Below, one piece after another: positions 1 to 6,648 of a stretch of 20,908 bases of DNA. The stretch covers positions 1 to 20,908 of the forward strand of contig JABDFB010000031.1 of assembly GCA_013286765.1 (NCBI GenBank), read 5' to 3'. The stretch is from Deltaproteobacteria bacterium (GTDB lineage: Bacteria; Bdellovibrionota; UBA1018). The position numbers and the translations under genes were made by a program. The notes below the pieces were generated by a model, which was given only the letters and a program-made list of their open reading frames with translations, ran no database searches and was not told the DNA's origin. Numbering within the stretch: the first letter of the stretch is position 1; each line of letters begins with the position of its first letter.

Positions 1-282
1 TCCCCGTTCGGCTAGGTCCTCGACTGCCTCAGCAAAACTCAGCCCTTGCATTTCCGTTAAGAATGCAATTATATCCCCCCCTTTTTTGCATCCGTAACAA
101 TGGTAAAGCTGCTTTTGCTCACTAACGCAAAACGAAGGAGTTCGTTCGGAATGAAAAGGACATAGGCCGCTATAGTTGCTCCCCGATTTACGGAGCACTA
201 CATGTTCGCCGATCACTTCAATAATATTAGTGGAACCCTTTAGCTTTTGCAGCAGGTCAGGCGAAATCCAGCTTTTTTTCAT
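1..282 (-). CDS. dnaG: DNA primase DnaG, N-terminal part (cut by left window edge)
   Basis: This is the start of DNA primase, which makes RNA primers for replication. Reading leftward from the ATG at 282-280, the frame stays open for 94 codons to the window edge. The visible part is the CHC2 zinc-binding domain: Cys41-Pro-Phe-His44 and Cys62-Tyr-Gly-Cys65, inside typical DnaG context (Y-S-G-L-C-P-F-H-S-E near residues 37-46 and Y-H-C-Y-G-C-K-K-G-G-D near 60-70). The TOPRIM and helicase-binding domains lie outside the window. It follows yqeY by 49 bases on the same strand, and rpsU lies further upstream, as in the rpsU-(yqeY)-dnaG-rpoD macromolecular-synthesis cluster of many bacteria. The ribosome-binding site is weak. 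Identification is firm; completeness cannot be judged. Confidence 0.95.
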   Translation of the reverse strand, partial: MKKSWISPDLLQKLKGSTNIIEVIGEHVVLRKSGSNYSGLCPFHSERTPSFCVSEQKQLYHCYGCKKGGDIIAFLTEMQGLSFAEAVEDLAERG

Positions 283-331
283 TTCTTTGTCTTATCCAGA
301 TTGCGAAGATGGCGTGTGAGACCTATTTTGT

Positions 332-778
332 TTAACCCAACTTTTCCCGAACAATTTGATTCACTCTCTTACCGTCAGCCTTGCCCTGCACCTTGGGCAT
401 CAAGACTTTCATTACTTGCCCCATGTCCTTCGGCCCAGTGGCCTTTGCCTCATGGATAGCCCATTCGACGGTCTTACGCAGTTCTTCGTCGTCCATTTGG
501 GCTGGCATAAAACTTTGCAAAAACTGAAGTTCGGCCTTTTCTTTGGCCACTAAATCGTCGCGGCCCCCTTTTTCGAACTGCTCAATGGAGTCTTGGCGCT
601 GCTTTACAAGGGTAGAGATAATCTTAAGAACGCCTGTATCATCTAAATCGATTCTATCGTCAATTTCTTTCTTACGAATTGCCGCGTGAAGATTTCTCGC
701 AAACGAGAGCAGTTCTTTCTGCCCCGATTTCATCGCACTCTTCATCTGCTCGGAAAGGAGCTCCTTAATTGTAGCCAT
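332..778 (-). CDS. yqeY: GatB/YqeY domain protein
   Basis: A 148-residue protein of the YqeY family, which resembles the tail domain of the GatB subunit of Asp/Glu-tRNA amidotransferase and may bind tRNA; its exact cellular role is not settled. The full-length family pattern is visible: an N-terminal helix with L-L-S-E-Q-M-K-S-A-M-K-S, then R-N-L-H-A-A-I-R-K-K-E-I-D, a central helix with K-Q-R-Q-D-S-I-E-Q-F, then Q-S-F-M-P-A-Q-M, and finally G-P-K-D-M-G-Q-V-M-K-V-L and a K-x-x-x-Q-I-V-R end. Length is normal. The ATG at 778 has a GAGG-type ribosome-binding site about 9 bases upstream. It sits between rpsU and dnaG on the same strand, a common arrangement. Confidence 0.93.
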   Translation of the reverse strand: MATIKELLSEQMKSAMKSGQKELLSFARNLHAAIRKKEIDDRIDLDDTGVLKIISTLVKQRQDSIEQFEKGGRDDLVAKEKAELQFLQSFMPAQMDDEELRKTVEWAIHEAKATGPKDMGQVMKVLMPKVQGKADGKRVNQIVREKLG

Positions 779-790
779 AGGTAAGCCCTC

Positions 791-842
791 ATAAAGGTAA
801 AAGGTATCCGACGAGGCGCGCTGCCCAGCTATCGGATACCTT
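791..842 (-). terminator. Hairpin terminator or attenuator after rpsU
   Basis: An 11-bp perfect stem (arms 801-811 and 832-842, AAGGTATCCGA with TCGGATACCTT) has a 20-base loop. On the transcribed (minus) strand it is followed by TTTTACCTTTAT. It starts 17 bases past the rpsU stop and ends just before the yqeY ribosome-binding site. The shape fits an intrinsic terminator. Because yqeY and dnaG lie downstream with no obvious new promoter, it probably lets through only part of the transcripts, as the rpsU-dnaG intergenic terminator of E. coli does. The T-run is interrupted, which also suggests partial termination. Confidence 0.65.
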
Positions 843-858
843 GGAAAACACGAAAAAA

Positions 859-1056
859 CTAAATTCTAATCGGACGACCTTTTTTTACAAGACGCTTACG
901 TGCCGCAGCAGCTTTCTTCTTGCGCTTTACTGAAGGTTTTTCGTAAGCTTCACGTTTACGTACTTCCGAAAGGATGCCGGCTTTCTCGCATTGCTTCTTG
1001 AATTTTTTTAAAGCGGCCTCAAATGAGTCGCCATCACGAATAACAATACCAGCCAT
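859..1056 (-). CDS. rpsU: 30S ribosomal protein S21
   Basis: A 65-residue, very basic protein of the small ribosomal subunit, which helps initiation near the 16S 3' end. The sequence shows the S21 signature: [18 protein letters not shown], then [15 protein letters not shown] and a Lys/Arg/Ala-rich tail. I chose the ATG at 1056 over the in-frame GTG at 1065 because that GTG is part of the Shine-Dalgarno sequence itself (AGGAGGTGA at 1070-1062). The length and the K-R-K-K-K tail resemble delta-type S21 rather than the longer enteric form. It is first in the rpsU-yqeY-dnaG cluster and follows the mevalonate kinase gene by 88 bases. Confidence 0.96.
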   Translation of the reverse strand: MAGIVIRDGDSFEAALKKFKKQCEKAGILSEVRKREAYEKPSVKRKKKAAAARKRLVKKGRPIRI

Positions 1057-1061
1057 AAATT

Positions 1062-1070
1062 TCACCTCCT
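1062..1070 (-). promoter_or_regulatory. Near-perfect Shine-Dalgarno of rpsU
   Basis: AGGAGGTGA on the minus strand lies 5 bases before the ATG at 1056. It is the strongest ribosome-binding site in the window, fitting a highly translated ribosomal protein gene, and it decides the start codon because the competing GTG lies inside it. Confidence 0.9.
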
Positions 1071-1083
1071 CTCGAAAGGATCT

Positions 1084-1113
1084 TTTTTAAAGGAAACAGA
1101 GGATGAAAGTCAA
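1084..1113 (-). promoter_or_regulatory. Candidate sigma-70 promoter of rpsU
   Basis: On the minus strand TTGACT (1113-1108; five of six consensus bases) is followed after 18 bases by TAAAAA (1089-1084; four of six). It would start transcription near 1077, about 20 bases before the rpsU start codon. No terminator is visible between mevalonate kinase and this site, so rpsU may also receive read-through from the mevalonate operon. The -10 box is imperfect. Confidence 0.45.
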
Positions 1114-1144
1114 ACTCCATCTTTAGGGCTATCGACTTCTTTGG

Positions 1145-1996
1145 TTAGGACCACAAAGCCACGACCATTCCACCTGCCCCAGCTCCCGTGAGCTTAACAG
1201 CAAGAGCCCCCTCATTAAGGAGCTGATCTTCCAACTTCTGGACTTCAGGGGGGACTAAATCCCAAGCATAGAAACAGCTTCTACCCTTCTCCATAGCCTT
1301 GGTAAGCAAACTCAGACCCTGTTTCCGATTCTCCAAATGATAGTGAATCAGACCCGTTTTTGCGAGTTCTGATGCTGCCTTCATTTCATGGTCCACTTGC
1401 CTGCCCTTTTCAAGAAACTGGGTCCGAAATAGGTCAACTTTTTCGATGCAGAGGCTAGTTTTACACCTGAGACCAGTGTCATGGAGAGTAAATCGAGGCA
1501 ATTTCTTAATGGGTAGGGGGGTAGGCCCCTCCTTACTAGTAAACGCAATGGGTGCGCCGACCGAAACTACCGCAACGTCCATACCGCTACTCTTTCCGTG
1601 AAAAAGGTGCTCCAACCTGGTAGCAAACCCCAAGACCTGCGAAAGCGGAAGCTGTAACGGTCTGGTCAACCACCGAGTGAGAGCGACGCAAAGCGCGGCG
1701 GACGAGCCGAGGCCTGCTCCGATCGGAATGGTGCTTTCAATGCGAAGTTTCCCAGATGGAAGCTTGAAGCCTTCAATGGAAGTAAGCATTTTTAAAATAA
1801 GCGGTTCTGCGATTAGGGGTTCGACCGAAAAATCCCCTGCGCTGCCCTCAGGCGGCGAATTCAAAAAAGGTTGAAATCGAAGTTTCAAAAAGACTTCTGG
1901 ATGAGGCAAGGCAATCGCCTCCGCCATCCTCAAGACAGAATGTTCTCCGGTCAAGACCCACTTTCCACCAACTGTTGTTTCAAAATTCGACCACAT
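1145..1996 (-). CDS. mvk: Mevalonate kinase (GHMP family)
   Basis: ATP-dependent kinase making 5-phosphomevalonate, the first phosphorylation step of the mevalonate route to isopentenyl diphosphate. The three GHMP motifs are all visible (numbering from the upstream GTG at 2011): G-E-H-S-V-L at 22-27 with P36, the phosphate loop P-I-G-A-G-L-G-S-S-A-A-L at 96-107, and K-L-T-G-A-G-A-G-G at 273-281. G-K-S-S-G-M-D at 139-145 supplies the likely catalytic Asp145. I prefer the ATG at 1996, which overlaps the decarboxylase stop as TGATG; the GTG at 2011 directly abuts the purine-rich AGGGGGAGG and is too close to it. At about 283 residues it is slightly short for the family. It is the last gene of the mevalonate operon. 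The assignment over other GHMP kinases rests on the motifs plus the operon. Confidence 0.85.
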   Translation of the reverse strand: MWSNFETTVGGKWVLTGEHSVLRMAEAIALPHPEVFLKLRFQPFLNSPPEGSAGDFSVEPLIAEPLILKMLTSIEGFKLPSGKLRIESTIPIGAGLGSSAALCVALTRWLTRPLQLPLSQVLGFATRLEHLFHGKSSGMDVAVVSVGAPIAFTSKEGPTPLPIKKLPRFTLHDTGLRCKTSLCIEKVDLFRTQFLEKGRQVDHEMKAASELAKTGLIHYHLENRKQGLSLLTKAMEKGRSCFYAWDLVPPEVQKLEDQLLNEGALAVKLTGAGAGGMVVALWS

Positions 1997-3165
1997 CACG
2001 TGAAGCGACACCCTCCCCCTAATTCATCCTCTAGAATAAGACCATTGCCAAACTTTTCTTTTAGCCGATTCCGCCAAACTTCTCGCATGGATAGTTCAAC
2101 CGATACATGCACATTTGGACCGGCATCCAAAGTGACTATTGGAGGTAAATCACTTAGCACAAAAGAAGACAACCAGTGAAGGGCTTCGATTGTTGCCGGA
2201 GCCCAATAACTGAATGGCTCCTGCGCCGTATGAAAAAGACTATGCATTTCCCAAGCGTCTGACCACGCCAGTCTTGCCACTGCACCTAAATCACCCGCTG
2301 CCAAAGCAACACGCATTTTCTGGGTTCGATGCGTTGCTCGTTCAGGTCGGCCTTCCCATAGTGGCGATGTTCGAACCAACGCATGGGCTCTCGATGATGG
2401 TATTTTCTTAGGTTGCGTATCAACAAGAACAACAAAATGCGCTAACGATGGCATCTTCGGACAATCTAAGACATGGATATCTTCCTGTTCCCAAAGTACC
2501 CACTGCCCTTCAAACGACCGACACGAACTCCCTGAGCCTTGTCGTGAGATTCTTGCCAAATCTTTGCGAAGTTCACGATGGTCAGCCCAGCTTGATTCAA
2601 ATTCTCTTGGTTCTTCGGCGAACGCGCTACTCAACGCCAGAGTCATCGCAGCAAAACTCGATGCGCTCGATGCAATCCCAGACGACGCCGGAAATGTGTT
2701 TCCGGTTTTGATAAGAATATCTCTCTCTTCCCAGTTTTTTGGATTCCAGCGGATCTTGTATTTTGAATAGACTGGGGGCAAAAGCGTTTTCATTCGCGCC
2801 ACGTGAGCAACTATTTTTTGAAGAACTCCCGACTGAAGTCGGGAGATTCTTCCAGGTAAAGAAGTGTCGACTTCATAGGTTTGCTCACCTCCCCTTGAAA
2901 GGGGAGGATTGCGCAAACCATCCTGTTCAAGACCGGACTGATGCAGATCCGGCACCTGATATCCGTTCAAAGGGGCCCATTGGAATTGACCAGATCCGTT
3001 CTCATGCACGCTCACTTCGGCGAATGTACAAAGCGCATTCAAAGTCATGGAGATACTTGGATTCTCGGGAATATTTAAGGCCGAGTCTTTTTTCCCCATA
3101 TATTTTATGAGCGCAATATTTGAGGGTGCTCGAACTCTGACGATTTTCACGTTAGCGTCTGACAT
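1996..3165 (-). CDS. mvaD: Diphosphomevalonate decarboxylase with an extra loop
   Basis: Catalyses ATP-dependent decarboxylation of diphosphomevalonate to isopentenyl diphosphate. Family hallmarks: A-P-S-N-I-A-L-I-K-Y-M-G-K-K at 13-26 (usually K-Y-W-G-K; Trp is Met here), N-T-F-P-A-S-S-G-I-A-S-S-A-S at 156-169, R-Q-G-S-G-S-S-C-R-S at 208-217, and T-L-D-A-G-P-N at 345-351 with the catalytic-type Asp347. The 389 residues exceed the usual bacterial length (about 325-345). Much of the excess is a stretch at about residues 70-115, between L-N-G-Y-Q-V and L-Q-K-I-V-A-H-V, encoded by a cluster of DNA palindromes (see the repeat entry). The ATG at 3165 has GGGAG just upstream. It overlaps the phosphomevalonate kinase gene by 19 bases. 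Catalytic motifs are intact, so it is probably functional. Confidence 0.92.
   Translation of the reverse strand: MSDANVKIVRVRAPSNIALIKYMGKKDSALNIPENPSISMTLNALCTFAEVSVHENGSGQFQWAPLNGYQVPDLHQSGLEQDGLRNPPLSRGGEQTYEVDTSLPGRISRLQSGVLQKIVAHVARMKTLLPPVYSKYKIRWNPKNWEERDILIKTGNTFPASSGIASSASSFAAMTLALSSAFAEEPREFESSWADHRELRKDLARISRQGSGSSCRSFEGQWVLWEQEDIHVLDCPKMPSLAHFVVLVDTQPKKIPSSRAHALVRTSPLWEGRPERATHRTQKMRVALAAGDLGAVARLAWSDAWEMHSLFHTAQEPFSYWAPATIEALHWLSSFVLSDLPPIVTLDAGPNVHVSVELSMREVWRNRLKEKFGNGLILEDELGGGCRFT
2826..2952. repeat. Cluster of palindromes inserted in frame within mvaD
   Basis: Successive inverted repeats are: CTCCCGACT/AGTCGGGAG (2826-2834 with 2837-2845, centre GA); GAAGT/ACTTC (2861-2865 with 2870-2874); CCTCCCCTT/AAGGGGAGG (2888-2896 with 2899-2907, centre GA) enclosed by GGTTTGC/GCAAACC (2878-2884 with 2913-2919); and CCGGA/TCCGG (2933-2937 with 2948-2952). 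Two of them share the same 9-bp arm plus GA centre design. Together they encode roughly residues 72-114 of the decarboxylase, a region not found in typical family members. This resembles a mobile palindromic element carried inside a gene without breaking its frame. Other genomic copies cannot be checked here. Confidence 0.7.
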
Positions 3166-4229
3166 GCCACTCCCATTTCACAAGTCAACCCGTCACAGAG
3201 AAGAGAAAGACCACGTTCTCGGACTGCGTGAATCACTTGGTCTTTATTTGAGGTTCTGTTCGCGGAGTTTCTATTAGAAGATCCCAGAAAAACAACTATT
3301 CCATCGGACTGCAAAGCGCCCGTTCCTTTCACTCCCAGCACACCTGGGAGAGACTTCAAAAACTTTCGATCTTCCGTCGTAGCTGGCGCTTCGAGACCTT
3401 CTTGAAAAAGAATTTCGGCGTAATCGTTTAAGCTTTGCCCAAATTTGGCGGGGTCGTTGTTTTGGATCGCTTGAATTCCTAAAATCAGCTTTTTTTCTAA
3501 AAGTCCCAACCATCGCTGAGCGTTTTGCGGAAATCCAGTTCGATAGAGCTGATCCAAATGTTCGTGGGTCGCTACTTTTCGTCCGGACTGATGGGTTGCA
3601 GAAAAAACAAGAAGATTAGACCAATCAAAAAGCGGCCACACATCTTGGCAATGCCCGTCAGAAGGATCAAAAAAAGTAACACCGCCTTGCCATTGGGCGA
3701 CTAGGTCTGCGCCACTTGGTAAAACTTGCTTTGAATTTACACTGTAACTCGGATCTGAAACCGGAAATGCCATGAGTTCTCGATAGAGATTCCAAACCGT
3801 CTTCCAGTGCCTTATTTTGTTGTCAGGAAACAATTCCGGTAACAGGGTTTCCAAAAATCTTGAACAGGCCGCATAACCGAGGGCAAACTGTGCTGACGAC
3901 GCCCCAAAACCACCCTGACCTTCGAACGGATCATTGAAAACCAAATTTGAGAAAATCAAATCCGGAAAAACAAAATCCGACTTGGGAAATCTCTCAGCGG
4001 TTTGTTGAACCCACACGCGCAGACGTTCTAAAGGCACGGGCAAAGATGTCGAGAAAGGCTTTTGTTGGTTCGCCTCTCCTCCTACCCTCAGACTAAACCG
4101 CGGCGGAATAGCCGCGACAACTGCAGGAAGATGGCTCAAAACAGCATATTCTCCCAGGAGAAAAACTTTTGCGCCAATAGTATAAATTCGTTCTCCTTTA
4201 GTGGATGGAGGTACGCTGAGCTGCGACAC
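3147..4229 (-). CDS. Phosphomevalonate kinase-like GHMP kinase
   Basis: Probably phosphorylates 5-phosphomevalonate to the diphosphate, the step between mevalonate kinase and the decarboxylase. Visible GHMP features: G-A-K-V-F-L-L-G-E-Y-A-V-L at 19-31 (an ATP-grip start typical of phosphomevalonate kinase), the phosphate loop G-G-F-G-A-S-S-A-Q at 106-114, L-P-S-G-A-D at 170-175, and a third motif G-V-K-G-T-G-A-L-Q-S-D-G at 299-310 that departs from the usual G-A-G-G-G. At 360 residues it has normal family length. The assignment rests on motifs plus position in an operon that otherwise has every step. The GTG at 4229 has AGAGG 6 bases upstream and overlaps HMG-CoA reductase by 32 bases. A second possible start is discussed in the findings. 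It overlaps mvaD by 19 bases. Confidence 0.82.
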   Translation of the reverse strand: MSQLSVPPSTKGERIYTIGAKVFLLGEYAVLSHLPAVVAAIPPRFSLRVGGEANQQKPFSTSLPVPLERLRVWVQQTAERFPKSDFVFPDLIFSNLVFNDPFEGQGGFGASSAQFALGYAACSRFLETLLPELFPDNKIRHWKTVWNLYRELMAFPVSDPSYSVNSKQVLPSGADLVAQWQGGVTFFDPSDGHCQDVWPLFDWSNLLVFSATHQSGRKVATHEHLDQLYRTGFPQNAQRWLGLLEKKLILGIQAIQNNDPAKFGQSLNDYAEILFQEGLEAPATTEDRKFLKSLPGVLGVKGTGALQSDGIVVFLGSSNRNSANRTSNKDQVIHAVRERGLSLLCDGLTCEMGVACQTLT

Positions 4230-5493
4230 GAATAGCCTCTAATACTTCCTTAGCTCGACTGAGATTGATGGTCTTTTCATCCTTTAACACTTGAGTCAAT
4301 CGATCTCTGACTTGAGCAATTTCATGAATTTCCGCACCCGCCGCTATCGCCAAATTCGCGGCATGGAGCTGCATATGACCTTTAACGATTCCTACTGTTG
4401 CTAATGCTTTGAGGGCTCCTAAGTTTTGGACCAGACCCACAGCTGCACAGATTCTAGCCAAATCTTCGGCGCGGCTGGCTTTCAACATTTTGATTGCTAC
4501 TCTTGCCATAGGATGAATTTTCGTTACTCCTCCGCACGTTCCCACTGCGATAGGAATTTCAATTCTACCGACAAGATCCGCACCTTCCATATGCCATTCC
4601 GTCAATGGCTGGTAACGTCCTGTCCTGGCGGCATAGGCATGGGCACCAGCTTCTACTGCACGCCAATCATTTCCGGTAGCAATTAAGATGGGGTCGATCC
4701 CGTTTAAAACACCTTTATTATGAGTAGCAGCTCGATACGGATCTGCCTTTGCAAACAATGTCGCCTCTTGAATTCCCGAACCAAGCTTTGGATCAATATC
4801 TCGTAGGATCACTTCGGCTGCGACCAACTTTGTGTCTACTAAATTCGATAAAATACAAAGGCCGACTTTCTCATCCGTCAGCTCTTCGATTCTCGGTTTC
4901 AGTGCTTCGCAAATTTGATTGATGAGATTCGCGCCCATAGCATCGCACGGATCACACAAAACATGGATCACTAGCATTTCACCGTCACCGGTTGGTCTAG
5001 CTATTTCTCGCATTGCAATATCGCGGATCCCTCCACCTCTTCGAACGAGGCCAGGGATACAAGCATTTGCTAGCCCCATTAAAAGATCCCGATTTTCATG
5101 AAGTAATTTGCGAGCGTTCTTTACATTTTTGACTTGTGGAAGCTGAATTTGCCCAATAATTAAACTGCCTTTGGAGTAAGTTCGAATATTTCCTTCGCGC
5201 CGAATCCATTTTGCCGATGCGCTTGCAGCCGCAATGATCGAAGTCTCTTCGACGGCCATAGGAATCAGTAAGTCTCGCCCATCGATGGTAAAATTGGTGG
5301 CAACTCCAAACGGAATCGGAAAATAACCCACCACATTTTCAATAAGGTGGTCGGCAATTTCGATCGGAACCGGAATCTTACCCGACAAGACCTGAATATC
5401 CTCTTCCGACAAATCGCAAAGTTGCTGAATTCTTCGTAGGCGCTCATCCCGTGTCAGTCGATGAAATCCTTCGGTCAGTTGGCGATTGTCCAT
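4198..5493 (-). CDS. mvaA: HMG-CoA reductase, class II type
   Basis: Reduces HMG-CoA to mevalonate, the committed step of the pathway. Motifs (numbered from the ATG at 5493): E-N-V-V-G at 52-56 for substrate binding, the catalytic-type Glu83 in A-V-E-E-T-S, D-A-M-G-A-N at 184-189 in the nucleotide-binding domain, Lys260 in H-N-K-G-V-L-N-G, Asp276 in G-N-D, and the late His373 in K-G-H-M-Q-L-H. There is no membrane anchor, and 431 residues is right for the soluble bacterial class II enzyme. I chose ATG 5493, which has AAGGA 6 bases upstream, over the TTG at 5523. It overlaps the end of the isomerase gene by 19 bases and the kinase gene by 32, which suggests coupled translation. Cofactor preference (NADH or NADPH) cannot be read from this. 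Confidence 0.96.
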   Translation of the reverse strand: MDNRQLTEGFHRLTRDERLRRIQQLCDLSEEDIQVLSGKIPVPIEIADHLIENVVGYFPIPFGVATNFTIDGRDLLIPMAVEETSIIAAASASAKWIRREGNIRTYSKGSLIIGQIQLPQVKNVKNARKLLHENRDLLMGLANACIPGLVRRGGGIRDIAMREIARPTGDGEMLVIHVLCDPCDAMGANLINQICEALKPRIEELTDEKVGLCILSNLVDTKLVAAEVILRDIDPKLGSGIQEATLFAKADPYRAATHNKGVLNGIDPILIATGNDWRAVEAGAHAYAARTGRYQPLTEWHMEGADLVGRIEIPIAVGTCGGVTKIHPMARVAIKMLKASRAEDLARICAAVGLVQNLGALKALATVGIVKGHMQLHAANLAIAAGAEIHEIAQVRDRLTQVLKDEKTINLSRAKEVLEAIRVAAQRTSIH

Positions 5494-6530
5494 ATTCGTT
5501 CCTTTCCCCGCAAATTCTCGCAACTAGCTGAGCCAGTACAAAAAAGAGCCACTCTGAGCTCGTACTCTTGAATTTGCATCCATTGATCCAATTTTGCTTC
5601 ACCTTCCAATGCGGCCTTCAACACTGGTTGGGCATACCCCACACGCGTAGCTCCGATAGCAATGAGTTTCGCAGCATCTAGTCCTGATCGTACTCCACCC
5701 GACGCCCATATTTGTATGGATTGGGGCAAGGTCTCTTTTGCAGAAATGACTGATGAAACCGTCGATTCACCCCAATTTGCGAACGTTGCGGAAACTTGTG
5801 CTTCTAAAGAATTCGAACCAGCCCGTGCTCCCTCGATTCGACCCCAGTGGGTTCCACCGAGTCCACTCACGTCTACACCTCCCAGCTGAAGCGTCGCCAG
5901 ACGGGTAAGCGTGTCTGGTGAAAATCCGCATCCCGTTTCTTTCACGATCACGGGCGTCCGCAACTCTTCACAGCATTTTTTTAATGCCGCAAATCCGCCC
6001 TTAAACTGAGGAGTTCCTTCTTTCTGAATAACTTCTTGTAAAGAATTAAGATGAACTACGAGAGCTTGCGCCGAAATACTCTCGACCAATGCTTTCAGAT
6101 GTTCGATTCTAGCTGGAATCAGCTGTGCGATTCCCACATTAGCAAATAGAACGAGATCGGGTGCTTCCTCTCGAAGGCGCTTCCACTGATCGATTCCCTC
6201 GCTCGATCCATTCTGAAATTCCTCCAACTGTCTGCGCTGTGAACCGATACCCATCGCCCAGCCTCGTTTTTGGCAAAGTGACGCTATTCTTCGATTCAAT
6301 AAAACAGCATCCGGATGGCCTGCTGTCATTCCGGCGACATAAAAGGGAGTGGCTAATTTTTTTCCGAGGCAAGCAGTAGCCACATTGATATCTTCGAAAT
6401 TCAAATCGGGCAGCGCTTCGTGAATCAAGCGCACCCGATCCAGCCCGTTCAAACCGCTGGCTTGGTGGGCCAGATCCAGCGACTGAAGAATGTGCTCACG
6501 TTTGCGAGCCTCAAAACGCTCGATCTGCAT
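5475..6530 (-). CDS. fni: Isopentenyl-diphosphate delta-isomerase, type 2 (FMN-dependent)
   Basis: Interconverts isopentenyl and dimethylallyl diphosphate using FMN and reduced nicotinamide. It is unrelated to the type 1 metal-dependent isomerase. The TIM-barrel family pattern is complete over 351 residues: R-K-R-E-H at 9-13, M-T-A-G-H at 68-72, G-S-Q-R at 96-99, N-V-G at 131-133, H-L-N-S-L-Q-E at 160-166 (with the Gln-Glu implicated in catalysis and metal binding), K197 in V-I-V-K-E-T-G, S-G-L-G-G-T-H at 222-228 and A-S-G-G-V-R-S-G at 276-283 for FMN phosphate. The ATG at 6530 has only a weak ribosome-binding site. It is the first gene of the mevalonate operon and is divergent from lptC. Confidence 0.95.
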   Translation of the reverse strand: MQIERFEARKREHILQSLDLAHQASGLNGLDRVRLIHEALPDLNFEDINVATACLGKKLATPFYVAGMTAGHPDAVLLNRRIASLCQKRGWAMGIGSQRRQLEEFQNGSSEGIDQWKRLREEAPDLVLFANVGIAQLIPARIEHLKALVESISAQALVVHLNSLQEVIQKEGTPQFKGGFAALKKCCEELRTPVIVKETGCGFSPDTLTRLATLQLGGVDVSGLGGTHWGRIEGARAGSNSLEAQVSATFANWGESTVSSVISAKETLPQSIQIWASGGVRSGLDAAKLIAIGATRVGYAQPVLKAALEGEAKLDQWMQIQEYELRVALFCTGSASCENLRGKERIWTIAN

Positions 6531-6573
6531 AGAAAGATTTATCTATCTCAGAAGGAGATTATTGACCACAGAT

Positions 6574-6602
6574 ATTATAACGAATGCATTAACTCTATAA
6601 GT
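6574..6602 (-). promoter_or_regulatory. Candidate promoter of the mevalonate operon
   Basis: On the minus strand a perfect -10 box TATAAT (6579-6574) lies 44 bases before the isomerase start codon. The hexamer 17 bases further upstream is ACTTAT (6602-6597), a poor match to a -35 box, so the promoter may be weak or need an activator. The 118-base divergent gap also has to hold the promoter of lptC on the plus strand; TATAAG at 6596-6601 is the only plausible -10 box there and lacks a good partner. Confidence 0.5.
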
Positions 6603-6648
6603 TCGTAGGCCCTCTGGAGAATTTCATCACATCTGTTAAAGTGAATTT

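Noticed and set aside
1832..1861. Possible second palindromic insertion in mevalonate kinase (N-S-P-P-E-G-S-A-G-D)
   Set aside because: The repeat GCCGCC/GGCAGC is only six bases with a mismatch, and the protein is not longer than its family, so an insertion is not supported.
2739..3110. Open frame of 123 codons on the plus strand opposite mvaD
   Set aside because: It lies wholly inside a well-supported decarboxylase gene and resembles no protein; it contains the opposite-strand reading of the palindromes.
3332..3350. Inverted repeat CTCCCAG/CTGGGAG within the phosphomevalonate kinase gene, like the arms in mvaD
   Set aside because: It encodes part of the third GHMP region (L-P-G-V-L-G-V-K-G) where the family has normal length, so there is no insertion; the short repeat is probably chance.
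6562..6590. Plus-strand promoter for lptC built on TTGACC at 6562
   Set aside because: The hexamer at 17 bases (TGCATT) matches only half of the -10 consensus, and the better TATAAG at 6596 has no partner at a valid distance.
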